From Microvirga lupini (GTDB lineage Bacteria > Pseudomonadota > Alphaproteobacteria > Rhizobiales > Beijerinckiaceae): DNA of 64,000 bases. The DNA is taken from the NCBI RefSeq assembly GCF_014191055.1, contig NZ_JACHWB010000002.1:620001-684000 (forward strand), written 5' to 3'. The notes beneath the pieces were generated by a model that searched no databases, was not told the DNA's origin, and saw nothing but the letters and a program-made list of their open reading frames with translations. The position numbers and the translations under genes are program-made. This document shows, one piece after another, positions 19,190-27,243 of this stretch; position 1 is the stretch's first letter; each line of letters starts with the position of its first letter.

Positions 19190-20248
19190 TTACACACCGC
19201 CCCTCTTCATTCCGCCTGAATCCACACCACCCGTCTGTGCACCGCCGGTGCCGACGGTACCGGCAGAGGAGGCCGGACCGCCAGCGGGAAGAGTTCCACC
19301 CGGCTGCAGCGGTGTCGAGAGGCCCGAGGGTGCGCGCGGCGGGTTGGCCGATGAGAACCAATTGTCGTCCGAGGGACTGCCGCCGGCCGTCGGCGAGGTT
19401 CCGCCGCCTGCCCCATGCAGCAGGGCGTCATCGGCCTGCGAGGCTCCCTGCCCTGTCTGGCCGCTCATCCGGCTGGAGGAGTTCGAAGCGGCCCCGGCTG
19501 CCGATGCTGCGCCGGCTCCGGCATAGGTTCGCACCCCGGAGGTGCCCTGCCCCATGCCGCCGCGGCGAGAGCCTTCGAGGCTGCGGTCGATCACGCCGCC
19601 CTCCAGCGGGAATGGCGCTTCGGGACGGCGGGGCGCCGGCCGCATGGGCTGGCTCCGCCGCGAGCCCATGGAGCCTGTCCGGTTCATGCTCCACAGCAGA
19701 GCTCCGGCGCCGACGGCCATGACACCGGCGAGCACGCCGAAAACGGTGCCGGTGGGCAGGCCGTAGCGGCTCGGCATCATCGCCTGCGGCATGTGCCAGC
19801 GGCTGGATTCGTAAGCAGCAATCCGCTCGCGCTCATAATCCCGCTGCAGGCTCTTGAGCTCGCTCGGGGGGAAGACCCCGCGGGCGACAATCATCACGCC
19901 GTTCTCTTCAAGCATGAAGGCATGACGGATGGAGCCGGTCAGGTCCTTGAAGTCCATGGCCCAGTCATGGCTGTCCTTGTTGCGCCTTGCGGCCAGTTCG
20001 TCGACCTGGCGCAGGATCTCGTCCTGCTTGCGCTCGAGATCGGCCACGTAGCTGGCGGTGCGTTCGTGGTGGGACAGGGCGGGGTAAAGCACGTTCTGCT
20101 GCGCCGCGATGTGCCGCTCCAGTTCGTCCTGTAGATCGGCAAAGAGTTCGGCGCGGCTGTTCGGCCCGGTGCCCGTGGCCCTCAGCACCTCGCGGCAGAG
20201 CTCCTCGATATTCGCGTGATCCGACACGACCATTTGCCATAGGTCCAT
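19190..20248 (-). CDS. hemerythrin HHE-like domain protein with membrane anchor and Gly/Ser-rich tail
   Basis: 352 residues. The N-terminal helical bundle (about 1-140) resembles hemerythrin HHE domains: DHANIEEL (His11), ERHIAAQQNVLYPAL (His46), SHHERT and RHAFMLEENG (His109). The residue four after His46, usually an iron-ligand Glu, is Gln50. A transmembrane helix follows (about 176-196), then a low-complexity Gly/Ser/Ala/Pro tail (about 205-352). GGAGG lies 7 bp before the ATG. Oxygen or iron sensing is the family theme, but the altered ligand makes metal binding uncertain. Confidence 0.75.
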   Translation of the reverse strand: MDLWQMVVSDHANIEELCREVLRATGTGPNSRAELFADLQDELERHIAAQQNVLYPALSHHERTASYVADLERKQDEILRQVDELAARRNKDSHDWAMDFKDLTGSIRHAFMLEENGVMIVARGVFPPSELKSLQRDYERERIAAYESSRWHMPQAMMPSRYGLPTGTVFGVLAGVMAVGAGALLWSMNRTGSMGSRRSQPMRPAPRRPEAPFPLEGGVIDRSLEGSRRGGMGQGTSGVRTYAGAGAASAAGAASNSSSRMSGQTGQGASQADDALLHGAGGGTSPTAGGSPSDDNWFSSANPPRAPSGLSTPLQPGGTLPAGGPASSAGTVGTGGAQTGGVDSGGMKRGGV

Positions 20249-20474
20249 GGGAAGCCTCCTCTTGAGCCTGTGCCTCGATCAGGATGAACGGCTTGGGTGC
20301 ACGGCTGTTCCGGCAGGAACGCTCCTTTAGGCGAAATCGCCACGAGGGTGCCGCTGGCCTGCAATCCCTTACTGACAAGCCTCCGACGAAATTGCTATGG
20401 AGAGACCTGGGCCGGGTCGGTCTATTTCATGGCGTGATGCCGCGCGCGAAAAACGCCAAGGAGCATGGGAATTG

Positions 20475-21476
20475 ATGAACGCACAAGCACAGCAGGACAC
20501 CCTTCGCTCCATCCCGTCGGGACTTCCCTCCTATGATGACGTGGTGGCGGCCGCCGGGCGCATCGAGGGGGTAGCCCATCGCACGCCGGTCCTCACCTCC
20601 CGCACCGCCGACGAACGTACGGGCGGAAGGCTGTTCTTCAAGGCGGAGAATTTCCAGCGCGCGGGAGCCTTCAAGTTCCGCGGCGCCTACAATGCCATTG
20701 CGCGGCTGTCTCCCGAGGCGAAGAAGCGCGGCGTGGTGGCCTTCTCGTCCGGCAACCACGCCCAAGCCATCGCCTATGCCGGGCAGCTGCAGGGTGTGCC
20801 GACCGTCATCATCATGCCGCAGGACGCGCCGGCCATGAAGGTGGCGGCCACGAAGGGCTATGGCGGCGAAGTGGTCACGTATGACCGCTACACGGAGGAC
20901 CGCGAAGCCATCGGGCGCAGGCTTTCGGAGGAGCGCGGTCTCACGCTTATCCCGCCCTACGACCATGAGGACGTGATCGCCGGCCAGGGCACGGCCGCCA
21001 AAGAACTGTTCGAGGAAGTCGGCCCCCTGGACATGCTCTTCGTCTGCACCGGTGGCGGTGGACTGCTGGCAGGATCGGCGCTTGCGACCAAGGCGCTCTC
21101 GCCCGAGTGTCGCGTCTATGGTGTCGAACCGGAGGCCGGCAATGACGCGCAACAATCGTTCCGCTCAGGCTCCATCGTGAAGATCCCGGTCCCCGTCACC
21201 ATCGCCGACGGGGCACAGACGACCTATGTCGGATCCAAGACCTTCCCGATCATGCGGGCCCTCGTCGACGACATCCTCACCGTCTCCGACGCGCAGCTCG
21301 TCGACACCATGCGGTTCTTCGTCGAGCGCATGAAGATCGTGGTGGAGCCCACGGGCTGCCTGGCGGCGGCTGCGGCCCTGAACGGACTCGGGCCGTGCAA
21401 GGACAAGCGCGTCGGCATCATCATCAGCGGCGGCAATGTGGACCCAAAGGCGCTGGCGGGTTTTCTCGCCGGCTGA
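20475..21476 (+). CDS. threonine dehydratase/serine racemase-like PLP enzyme
   Basis: Fold type II PLP enzyme of 333 residues. The Schiff-base lysine is in GAFKFRGAYNA, the phosphate/substrate loop is SSGNHAQ, the glycine loop is TGGGGLLAGSA, and PTGCLAAAAAL is near the end. There is no C-terminal ACT regulatory domain, so it is the short catabolic or threo-3-hydroxyaspartate ammonia-lyase type rather than biosynthetic IlvA. The ATG at 20475 fits family N-termini better than a longer frame; AAGGAG lies 11 bp upstream, slightly far. Exact substrate (Thr, Ser or hydroxyaspartate) cannot be fixed. Confidence 0.88.
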   Translation: MNAQAQQDTLRSIPSGLPSYDDVVAAAGRIEGVAHRTPVLTSRTADERTGGRLFFKAENFQRAGAFKFRGAYNAIARLSPEAKKRGVVAFSSGNHAQAIAYAGQLQGVPTVIIMPQDAPAMKVAATKGYGGEVVTYDRYTEDREAIGRRLSEERGLTLIPPYDHEDVIAGQGTAAKELFEEVGPLDMLFVCTGGGGLLAGSALATKALSPECRVYGVEPEAGNDAQQSFRSGSIVKIPVPVTIADGAQTTYVGSKTFPIMRALVDDILTVSDAQLVDTMRFFVERMKIVVEPTGCLAAAAALNGLGPCKDKRVGIIISGGNVDPKALAGFLAG

Positions 21477-21479
21477 CCC

Positions 21480-22148
21480 TTAGCGGCCGGCGCGCACCAC
21501 GACGGCCATGCCGTCGTGGTCGCCCGTGGTCAGCTTCGGGTCGTCGATCAGCGCGTTGCCGAGACTGACGAAGCCGCTCACCTTGTACGACGTGCTGCGA
21601 TCGAGCCTTTGCGTAAAATCGTCCCGCGCCCGGTTGAATGAGCCGTATTGGTGCGGCGGATCGCGGAACGGGTCGACCTCCTCGCGGCTGAAGGCGCCGG
21701 TGAACAGATAGGCCTGCCCGAAAGCATGCGGCCCAAAAATGCGGCCGTGATTGTTGCTGACCTCGAAGAGGTCGTTGGAGAAGGCATCATCCCGGCCCTG
21801 CGGCAGCTGCGCATGGAGCTGTCCGCCAATGAAGCCCTGATAGCCTGTTGAATGACCGAAGCGGATGGGATAGCCGGCGCGAGCGGCGGCGGCCAGCAGG
21901 CGTGCCTTCGCGTCCTCCGCGTCCGAGGCTCCCTCATCGATGATGATGACGTTGATGGGCTCGCGCAGGTTCTTGCCGCGGTCAATCTCGCCGAGCCAAT
22001 CGGACGGAACGCCTTTGGCCGTCAGCATCCATTTGCCGATGGCGGGAAGCCCCTCGGGGGTTGCCATATCCACGGCCTGCTGCGCTTGGACCCATGGCGG
22101 CGCCAGCAGGGTGCAGAGGATGAGAAGGCATAAACGGATCCGCCTCAT
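21480..22148 (-). CDS. exported hypothetical protein
   Basis: 222 residues with a clear signal peptide (MRRIRLCLLILCTLLAPPWV, cleavage near VQAQ). The mature protein has PINVIIIDEGA, GYPIRFGHSTGYQGFIGG, NNHGRIFGPH and a C-terminal TTGDHDGMAVVV. The spacing of a VxVI strand and a later NNHGRIFGP loop recalls LssY-type C-terminal domains, but this was not strong enough to name it. Probably periplasmic. Converges with the PLP enzyme gene, ending 3 bp from its stop. Confidence 0.7.
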   Translation of the reverse strand: MRRIRLCLLILCTLLAPPWVQAQQAVDMATPEGLPAIGKWMLTAKGVPSDWLGEIDRGKNLREPINVIIIDEGASDAEDAKARLLAAAARAGYPIRFGHSTGYQGFIGGQLHAQLPQGRDDAFSNDLFEVSNNHGRIFGPHAFGQAYLFTGAFSREEVDPFRDPPHQYGSFNRARDDFTQRLDRSTSYKVSGFVSLGNALIDDPKLTTGDHDGMAVVVRAGR

Positions 22149-22207
22149 GTGCCTCTCCTGAAGCTCCGCATCAGGAGAGCACGATCAGGCTCCGTTGGCC
22201 ATGGTCT

Positions 22208-22990
22208 TCAGGTGGAGGCCTTTACCGCAACAACCGCGTAGCGATGCTGCGTTGCACGCTCGAGGCCCTTGAAGAACGGCAGGTTCTTCGCCTGCTCCCG
22301 GTGGATCGGCTTGAGGTTGCGGTCGATGGCGACTTGAGCAAAGCCGGTTTCCCGCAGCAGACTCGCGACCTCCTGGGCCCGTGCGCCCTTCGAGAAATAC
22401 ACCCGCCTCAGAATGCGTTCATGGGTTTCGCGCATGGCATTGGGTGCGTGCGGGGCTCCGGCCAGCCCCGGCACGAGTTTCTCGACGAGGCGGATCATGC
22501 GCTTGATCAGGGTATCCGACACGAAGTCTCCGTCGACGATGAGGAGGCGCCCGCCCGGCTTCAGCAGGGAATGCCACTCCCGGAAGGCGGCTTTGGGGTC
22601 CACCAGCGTCCACACCAGATGCCGCGTGACGAGCACGTCGTAGCTTCCTGGCTGCTCCAGGGTGCGCTCGGCGTCGCCCATGACGAAGCGGATATCCGCG
22701 CCGCGTCGGGCTGCCTTCGCACGCGCCTGGTTCAGCATCGCCTCCGACCAGTCGAGACCGGTGACGCTGAAGCCGAGGCCATGCAGCAGATGAGAGATCA
22801 CCCCGGTGCCGCTTGCGAGATCGAGCGCCCGGCGACCCTCGCCCGGTCCGAGATGGCGCAGGAACAGGTCGCGCCATGCATCCCGCTCTGCCTCCGAAAA
22901 AATCTCGTGCCCTACCTGCTCGTCGAAGGTTGCCGCGCGTGCCGACCAGTAATCGCGGATCTCGTCCCGGAGCGTATAGTTCGCATTCAT
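22208..22990 (-). CDS. class I SAM-dependent methyltransferase
   Basis: 260 residues with a Rossmann methyltransferase core. Motif I is ALDLASGTGVISHLLHGLG, the acidic residue after beta-2 is in GLDWSEAM, motif II is FVMGDAE, and LLKPGGRLLIVDGDF is motif III. The N-terminus (RDEIRDYWSARAATFDEQVGHEI) resembles ubiquinone/menaquinone- or metallophore-type methyltransferases. It is transcribed divergently from the iron ABC importer and shares its Irr-like intergenic region, so a metal-linked role is possible. Substrate unknown. Confidence 0.85.
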   Translation of the reverse strand: MNANYTLRDEIRDYWSARAATFDEQVGHEIFSEAERDAWRDLFLRHLGPGEGRRALDLASGTGVISHLLHGLGFSVTGLDWSEAMLNQARAKAARRGADIRFVMGDAERTLEQPGSYDVLVTRHLVWTLVDPKAAFREWHSLLKPGGRLLIVDGDFVSDTLIKRMIRLVEKLVPGLAGAPHAPNAMRETHERILRRVYFSKGARAQEVASLLRETGFAQVAIDRNLKPIHREQAKNLPFFKGLERATQHRYAVVAVKAST

Positions 22991-23075
22991 GAGAAGCTCG
23001 TGGTGAAGATGAATTCCGGCGTTCCTCTATGGGCAAATTCAAAAGACGTCAAACTGGAATCGTTGTAAACTGTAG

Positions 23076-23092
23076 AATAGAACTGTTTTAAA
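23076..23092 (+). promoter_or_regulatory. Irr-box (ICE)-like palindrome 1
   Basis: AATAGAA-CTG-TTTTAAA compares with the iron control element consensus TTTAGAA-N3-TTCTAAA: 5/7 in the left arm and 6/7 in the right. It lies in the AT-rich intergenic region 106 bp before the iron-importer start. Irr is the heme/iron-responsive Fur-family regulator of Rhizobiales. Site assignment is by eye. Confidence 0.5.
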
Positions 23093-23112
23093 CTACGCTT
23101 CTACTGTTTTTA

Positions 23113-23129
23113 ACTAGAGTAATTCTAAA
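23113..23129 (+). promoter_or_regulatory. Irr-box (ICE)-like palindrome 2
   Basis: ACTAGAG-TAA-TTCTAAA: the right arm matches the ICE half-site fully (7/7) and the left arm has the core TAGA (4/7). Its centre is 37 bp from that of the first site. The region also holds near-direct repeats ACTGTTTTAAACT and ACTGTTTTTAACT. Confidence 0.5.
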
Positions 23130-23197
23130 AGATATTTCTTGCATGACTATTTGATCGAACCTAGGAGAGGCCCGCTTTCTCAACCGCTGCGAGGCGC

Positions 23198-24337
23198 ATG
23201 ATGCAACTCTCCAAAATGGTATTCGGCGCCGCCCTGGCGCTCGTCGGGCTCCTGCCCGCCCCCTCCCATGCCGCCGACAAGATCACCGTGACGGACATCA
23301 CTGGCCGCAAAGTCGAGGTGAAGGCGCCGGTCGAGAAGGTGATCCTCGGCGAAGGCCGGCAGATGTATTTCGTCGCCACCCTCGACACGGATCAGCCGTT
23401 CAAGCGCGTGGTCGGCTGGCGCGACGACCTGCAGAAGGCGGATCTCGACGGCTATAAGGACTATCTCGCCAAGTACCCGCAGATCGAGAAGATCCCGACC
23501 TTCGGCGGCTTCAAGGAAGGCACCTTCGACGTCGAGCAGGCCGTCTCGCTCAAACCCGACGTGATCCTCCTCAACATCGAGGCGAAGACCGCCACGGACG
23601 ACGCCAAACTCATCGAAAAACTCGCCAAGATCGACATCCCGGTGGTGTTCGTCGACTTCCGAGAGAAGCCTTTCGAGAACACCGATCCGAGCATGCGCCT
23701 CATCGGCAAGCTGTTCGGCAAGGAGGCGCGTGCCGAAGAGTTCATCGCCTTCCGGAAAGCGCAGATCGATCTCGTGACCGAGCGCCTCGCCAAGGCCAAT
23801 CCGGCCAAGCCCCTGGTGATGGTGGAGCGTGCCGGCGGCTATTCGGACGATTGCTGCATGTCCTTCGGCAACGAGAATTTCGGCAAGTTCGTCGAGGTCG
23901 CGGGCGGCCAGAACATGGCTGCCAAGATCATTCCCGGCACCTTCGGTGTCGTGAACCCCGAACAGATCATCGCGGCCAATCCCGACCACGTGATCGTCAC
24001 CGGTTCGAACTGGGAACTCTATGTGCCCGGCGGCGCCTGGGTCGGCGTCGGCTCGGGCGCGGACAAGGCTAAGGCCCGCGACAAGCTCGCCGGCCTTATG
24101 AAGCGCCCGGCCTATACCGGCGTGAAGGCTGTGAAGGACAGCAAGGTCCACGCGATCTGGCACCAGTTCTACAACAGCCCCTATCAGTTCGTCGCCATCC
24201 AGGCGATGGCCAAGTGGCTGCATCCGGAGCTGTTCAAGGATGTCAATCCTGAAGCGACCATGAAGACACTCTACGAGCGCTTCCTGCCCGTGCCCTACAA
24301 GACCGGCTACTGGGTTTCCCTGACCGACAAGGAATAG
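23198..24337 (+). CDS. iron/siderophore ABC transporter substrate-binding protein
   Basis: Periplasmic cluster-A-III (FepB/BtuF-like) receptor of 379 residues. The signal peptide ends near PAPSHAAD (about residue 25). The mature protein begins ITVTDITGRKVEVKAPVEKV, the hallmark start of iron-complex receptors, and has FDVEQAVSLKPDVILLN and NPEQIIAANPDHVIVTGSN. GCGAGG precedes the tandem ATGs. It is the first gene of a receptor-permease-ATPase operon. An Fe3+-siderophore or heme ligand is inferred from the family and the Irr-like sites upstream. Confidence 0.88.
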   Translation: MMQLSKMVFGAALALVGLLPAPSHAADKITVTDITGRKVEVKAPVEKVILGEGRQMYFVATLDTDQPFKRVVGWRDDLQKADLDGYKDYLAKYPQIEKIPTFGGFKEGTFDVEQAVSLKPDVILLNIEAKTATDDAKLIEKLAKIDIPVVFVDFREKPFENTDPSMRLIGKLFGKEARAEEFIAFRKAQIDLVTERLAKANPAKPLVMVERAGGYSDDCCMSFGNENFGKFVEVAGGQNMAAKIIPGTFGVVNPEQIIAANPDHVIVTGSNWELYVPGGAWVGVGSGADKAKARDKLAGLMKRPAYTGVKAVKDSKVHAIWHQFYNSPYQFVAIQAMAKWLHPELFKDVNPEATMKTLYERFLPVPYKTGYWVSLTDKE

Positions 24338-24341
24338 GCTC

Positions 24342-25406
24342 TTGGCCCACTCTCCTGCCATTGCCATGGTCAAAGGACGCGGTGCCTACCACGTCCTCGT
24401 GCAGCGCAAGAAGCTCGTGCTTCTTGCGCTTGCCGTTATTCTCATCCTGTCCGTGATCGCAGATCTAGGCTTGGGCCCCGCGCGCTATTCCATGCACGAG
24501 GTCGTGCTGGCGCTGATGGGATCGCCGGAGGTTTCGGAGCAGATCAGCGTCGTGATCTGGGACATCCGCATGCCGGTGGCGCTCATGGCCGTCGTGGTCG
24601 GTGCGGCGCTCTCGGCCGCAGGCGCGCAGATGCAGACGATCCTCAACAACCCGCTCGCCAGCCCATTCACGCTGGGCATCTCGGCAGCGGCGAGCTTCGG
24701 CGCATCGGTCGCTCTCGTGTTCGGCGTCGGCTTCCTGCCCTGGGCCATCGACTACGTGGTGTCGATCAACGCGCTGGTCATGGCGATGGCCGCGGCCCTG
24801 TTCATCCATTTCATGAGCCAGCGGCGCGGCGTCACTGTAGAGACAATCGTTCTGCTCGGCATCACGCTCGTCTTCACATTCAACGCGCTTCTTGCCCTGG
24901 TGCAGTATCTCGCCTCGGAGCAGGCCCTGTCCGCCGTCGTGTTCTGGACCATGGGCAGCCTCACGCGCGCCACATGGCCGAAGCTTGCCATCACAACGGC
25001 GGTGGTCGCGGTCTCTCTTCCTCTCTTCATGCGCCGTGCCTGGGCGCTCACCGCGCTGCGGCTTGGTGACGACAAGGCAGCGAGCTTCGGCGTCAACGTG
25101 CGCTGGCTCAGGCTCGAGACCATGATGATCATCAGCCTGCTCGCTGCCGTGCCTGTGGCCTTCGTGGGCACCATCGGCTTCATCGGACTTGTGGGCCCGC
25201 ACATTGCCCGCATGCTGGTGGGTGAGGATCAGCGCTACTTCCTGCCGGCTTCGGTCCTGTCAGGCGCGGCGATCCTCTCGCTGACCTCGGTCATCAGCAA
25301 GTCCATCGTGCCCGGAACGATCTTTCCCATCGGCATCATCACGGCTCTCGTGGGTGTGCCGTTCCTCTTCAGCCTGATCATGTCCACCCGGAGGCGCGCA
25401 TGGTAG
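24342..25406 (+). CDS. FecCD-family iron ABC transporter permease
   Basis: 354 residues with about ten hydrophobic helices. LNNPLASPFTLGISAAASFG and GTIGFIGLVGPHIARMLVG are the FecCD signatures; the latter includes the cytoplasmic loop that couples to the ATPase. It starts 4 bp after the receptor gene and overlaps the ATPase gene by 7 bp. The initiation codon is TTG at 24342; an in-frame ATG at 24366 is an alternative. Confidence 0.92.
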   Translation: MAHSPAIAMVKGRGAYHVLVQRKKLVLLALAVILILSVIADLGLGPARYSMHEVVLALMGSPEVSEQISVVIWDIRMPVALMAVVVGAALSAAGAQMQTILNNPLASPFTLGISAAASFGASVALVFGVGFLPWAIDYVVSINALVMAMAAALFIHFMSQRRGVTVETIVLLGITLVFTFNALLALVQYLASEQALSAVVFWTMGSLTRATWPKLAITTAVVAVSLPLFMRRAWALTALRLGDDKAASFGVNVRWLRLETMMIISLLAAVPVAFVGTIGFIGLVGPHIARMLVGEDQRYFLPASVLSGAAILSLTSVISKSIVPGTIFPIGIITALVGVPFLFSLIMSTRRRAW

Positions 25407-26170
25407 CGACCCTGCAACTTGACCAAGTCGGCGTCCGCTATGGCAAGCAGGAGGTGCTCTCCGGCGTCACCACTCCGGTGCTGAAGGGCGGCGAGGTGAC
25501 GGCCGTGATCGGACCGAATGCCGCCGGCAAGTCGAGTCTGTTCCGGCGTATCGCCGGTCTCCTCGACGGCCCGGGCGACATCCGCATCGACGATGCGGCG
25601 CTCAGACACGCTTCGAGCAATGTCTGCTACATGCCGCAGGACACCTCGGTAAATACGGTGCTGACGGTCTATGAATCGGTGCTGCTCGCCCGCAAGCAGG
25701 GCGCGCCGCGCAAGGTCACCGACGAGGACCTTCAGGAAGTGGACCGCATCCTCTTCAGCCTGCGGATCGAGGAGATTGCGTTCAAGGGTCTGAACGAGCT
25801 CAGCGGCGGTCAGCGGCAGTTGGTGTCGCTGGCTCAGGTCCTGGTGCGCGAGCCGAAGATTCTTCTGCTGGACGAACCGACGAGCGCTCTCGACCTGCAC
25901 CGGCAGGTGGAGGTTCTGGCGCTCATCCGCTCGCTCGCCCGGGAACGGGAGATCTGCGTGGTGCTGGCCATCCACGATCTGAACCAAGTACTGCGCGTCG
26001 CTGACCGGGTGATGGTGATCGATGCCGGCACCATGGTGACCTGCGGACCCGTGGAGTCGGTGATCACCCCCACCCTCCTGCAGAACATCTATCGAGTGGA
26101 TGGCCGGATCGAGCGCTGCTCGCGCCTGTGCCCGCACGTGATCATCGATGGGCCGCTCGAAGCTGCGTGA
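25400..26170 (+). CDS. iron ABC transporter ATP-binding protein
   Basis: 256-residue ATPase of the FepC/FhuC type. Walker A is GPNAAGKSS, the Q-loop is MPQDTS, the signature is LSGGQRQLVSLAQ, Walker B is ILLLDEPTSALD, and the switch His is in AIHDLNQ. It overlaps the permease gene by 7 bp, completing a three-gene operon. The C-terminal Cys-containing segment (IERCSRLCPHVI) is slightly unusual and could bind metal, but this is only an observation. Confidence 0.93.
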   Translation: MVATLQLDQVGVRYGKQEVLSGVTTPVLKGGEVTAVIGPNAAGKSSLFRRIAGLLDGPGDIRIDDAALRHASSNVCYMPQDTSVNTVLTVYESVLLARKQGAPRKVTDEDLQEVDRILFSLRIEEIAFKGLNELSGGQRQLVSLAQVLVREPKILLLDEPTSALDLHRQVEVLALIRSLAREREICVVLAIHDLNQVLRVADRVMVIDAGTMVTCGPVESVITPTLLQNIYRVDGRIERCSRLCPHVIIDGPLEAA

Positions 26171-26270
26171 GATGTCACCGCATTGATTGGTGGAACAGGC
26201 GGACACTGGATAGCTTCGCGCCAGCCCGCCTGCCTATAACGGGATCCTGTCGAATCATGGAATCCCGTAC

Positions 26271-26531
26271 ATGAGCCCTGGACTGCCTGAGCGTCGATCC
26301 GAAGAGCGCTTCTCCACTGTGCTAAACGGGTGGATCCGGGACCCGAAGAACAAGACACGAATCGAGTGCTCCGTGTGGGATCTGTCGCAATCCGGCGTGC
26401 GCCTGATTATCTCCGACCCGGTCGATGTTCCCCTCGAATTCGAGCTTGAGATCCCCGATGCCGGTGCAGCAGCCATGACAAGGCTGGTGTGGACGGATGG
26501 AACCCATTACGGAGCGCGATTTACAAGTTGA
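26271..26531 (+). CDS. PilZ domain protein
   Basis: 86 residues, a single PilZ domain. The N-terminal arginine motif is ERRSEERFS and the second motif is WDLSQSGVRL (DxSxxG), which together bind cyclic di-GMP in this family. Short stand-alone PilZ proteins act as c-di-GMP receptors controlling motility or envelope functions. No strong ribosome site was seen. A diguanylate cyclase with an intact GGEEL site lies at 42.9 kb, but no direct link can be claimed. Confidence 0.85.
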   Translation: MSPGLPERRSEERFSTVLNGWIRDPKNKTRIECSVWDLSQSGVRLIISDPVDVPLEFELEIPDAGAAAMTRLVWTDGTHYGARFTS

Positions 26532-26584
26532 GGGAGCAGGTCCGATCAACCCTCTCTTCACCCCTTCATGCCATGCTGTCCCGC

Positions 26585-26851
26585 ATGACCTATTCCCGCG
26601 ATACCAAAGCCACCTCCGAGCTCACCGGCCAGCCCGTCAGCACCTGGTCCGAGGAATGGCGGATCGAGACTGAGGCCCGCACCCTCCTGAAGATGTCAAA
26701 GGAGCAGAGGGACGCCTTCTTCAACGGCAGGAAGGATGTGGACGGGAAAACAGTTGATCGCGGGGTGATCGGCATCCGGGGCCTCAAAGCCGCGGAGGAG
26801 ATCAAGGCGACACTGGAGCGGCTGCAGGCAATCCGCAGCTCGTCAAAGTAA
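26585..26851 (+). CDS. conserved hypothetical protein
   Basis: 88 residues, hydrophilic and mostly helical, with TYSRDTKATSELTGQPVSTW and EWRIETEARTLLKMSKEQR. The start at 26585 was preferred over 26573 because TYSRDT looks like a conserved N-terminus; neither has a clear ribosome site. It resembles small hypothetical proteins found in proteobacteria and phages, but no function is known. Confidence 0.6.
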   Translation: MTYSRDTKATSELTGQPVSTWSEEWRIETEARTLLKMSKEQRDAFFNGRKDVDGKTVDRGVIGIRGLKAAEEIKATLERLQAIRSSSK

Positions 26852-26866
26852 CGGACCCTATTCCTA

Positions 26867-26925
26867 GCAATAAAAAGAAAAGGGTCGCGCCCAGCCCTGA
26901 ATATTTGGCTGTGTTCGCGACCCTT
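26867..26925 (-). terminator. long hairpin with leftward T-tract
   Basis: AAGGGTCGCG (26880-26889) and CGCGACCCTT (26916-26925) pair perfectly, with an inner CAGCC/GGCTG stem. Reading leftward, the hairpin is followed by TTTTCTTTTTATT, a good terminator tail. The nearest leftward gene ends 320 bp away at 27244, so an unannotated leftward RNA is possible. Rightward it has no T-tract. Confidence 0.6.
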
Positions 26926-26933
26926 GTGACCGT

Positions 26934-26947
26934 ATTTGCCCCTACGG
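26934..26947. repeat. 14-bp repeat, copy 1 (ATTTGCCCCTACGG)
   Basis: Exact match to 27116-27129, same orientation, 182 bp apart. Upstream flanks are also alike (CGACCCTT here, CGACCTT in copy 2), so the repeated unit is longer but imperfect. Confidence 0.7.
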
Positions 26948-27115
26948 TTAATGCGGGATAAACCATCCTGGCAGCTCAATCAAGGCTAATAGTTCTCAAA
27001 TAAACGATCATTTGCGTCAGAATAGCGCATTAATTCTCTTGACACGCTTCATTGTCGCCACGAATTGCCCCATTTTAGCCCAATTACTCTATGAATAAGG
27101 AGGTTCACGACCTTC

Positions 27116-27129
27116 ATTTGCCCCTACGG
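27116..27129. repeat. 14-bp repeat, copy 2 (ATTTGCCCCTACGG)
   Basis: Second copy of the intergenic repeat, 14 bp before the rightward terminator stem. Confidence 0.7.
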
Positions 27130-27142
27130 GTCGGACCTTGAG

Positions 27143-27173
27143 GCGCCCCTCCATGAGCGGGCGCTTCTTTTTT
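27143..27173 (+). terminator. rho-independent terminator, rightward
   Basis: GCGCCC and GGGCGC form a 6-bp GC stem with a 10-nt loop, followed by TTC and six T. No annotated rightward gene ends close to it (the nearest stop is at 26851), which suggests a short transcript starting in the intergenic region. Confidence 0.75.
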
Positions 27174-27243
27174 GTGGGACGAGCCTGATTCGTGACCCTG
27201 CGAGACGCAGATCGGCGCCAGACTTCTCGGTCACAGAGAACCG

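Larger units (their letters stand above)
26852..27243. other. structured intergenic region with near-repeats and outward-facing terminators
   Basis: 392 bp without a recognised gene. It holds a leftward terminator (26867-26925), a rightward terminator (27143-27173), two copies of ATTTGCCCCTACGG (26934-26947 and 27116-27129), and a TTGACA hexamer at 27039-27044. A 16-codon frame (27091-27141) begins MNKEVHDLHLPLRVGP and stops just before the rightward terminator, like a leader peptide, but no ribosome site precedes it. Leftward, a 22-codon frame starts within the second repeat copy (ATG after GTAGGGGCAA). Small RNA or leader is possible. Confidence 0.45.
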
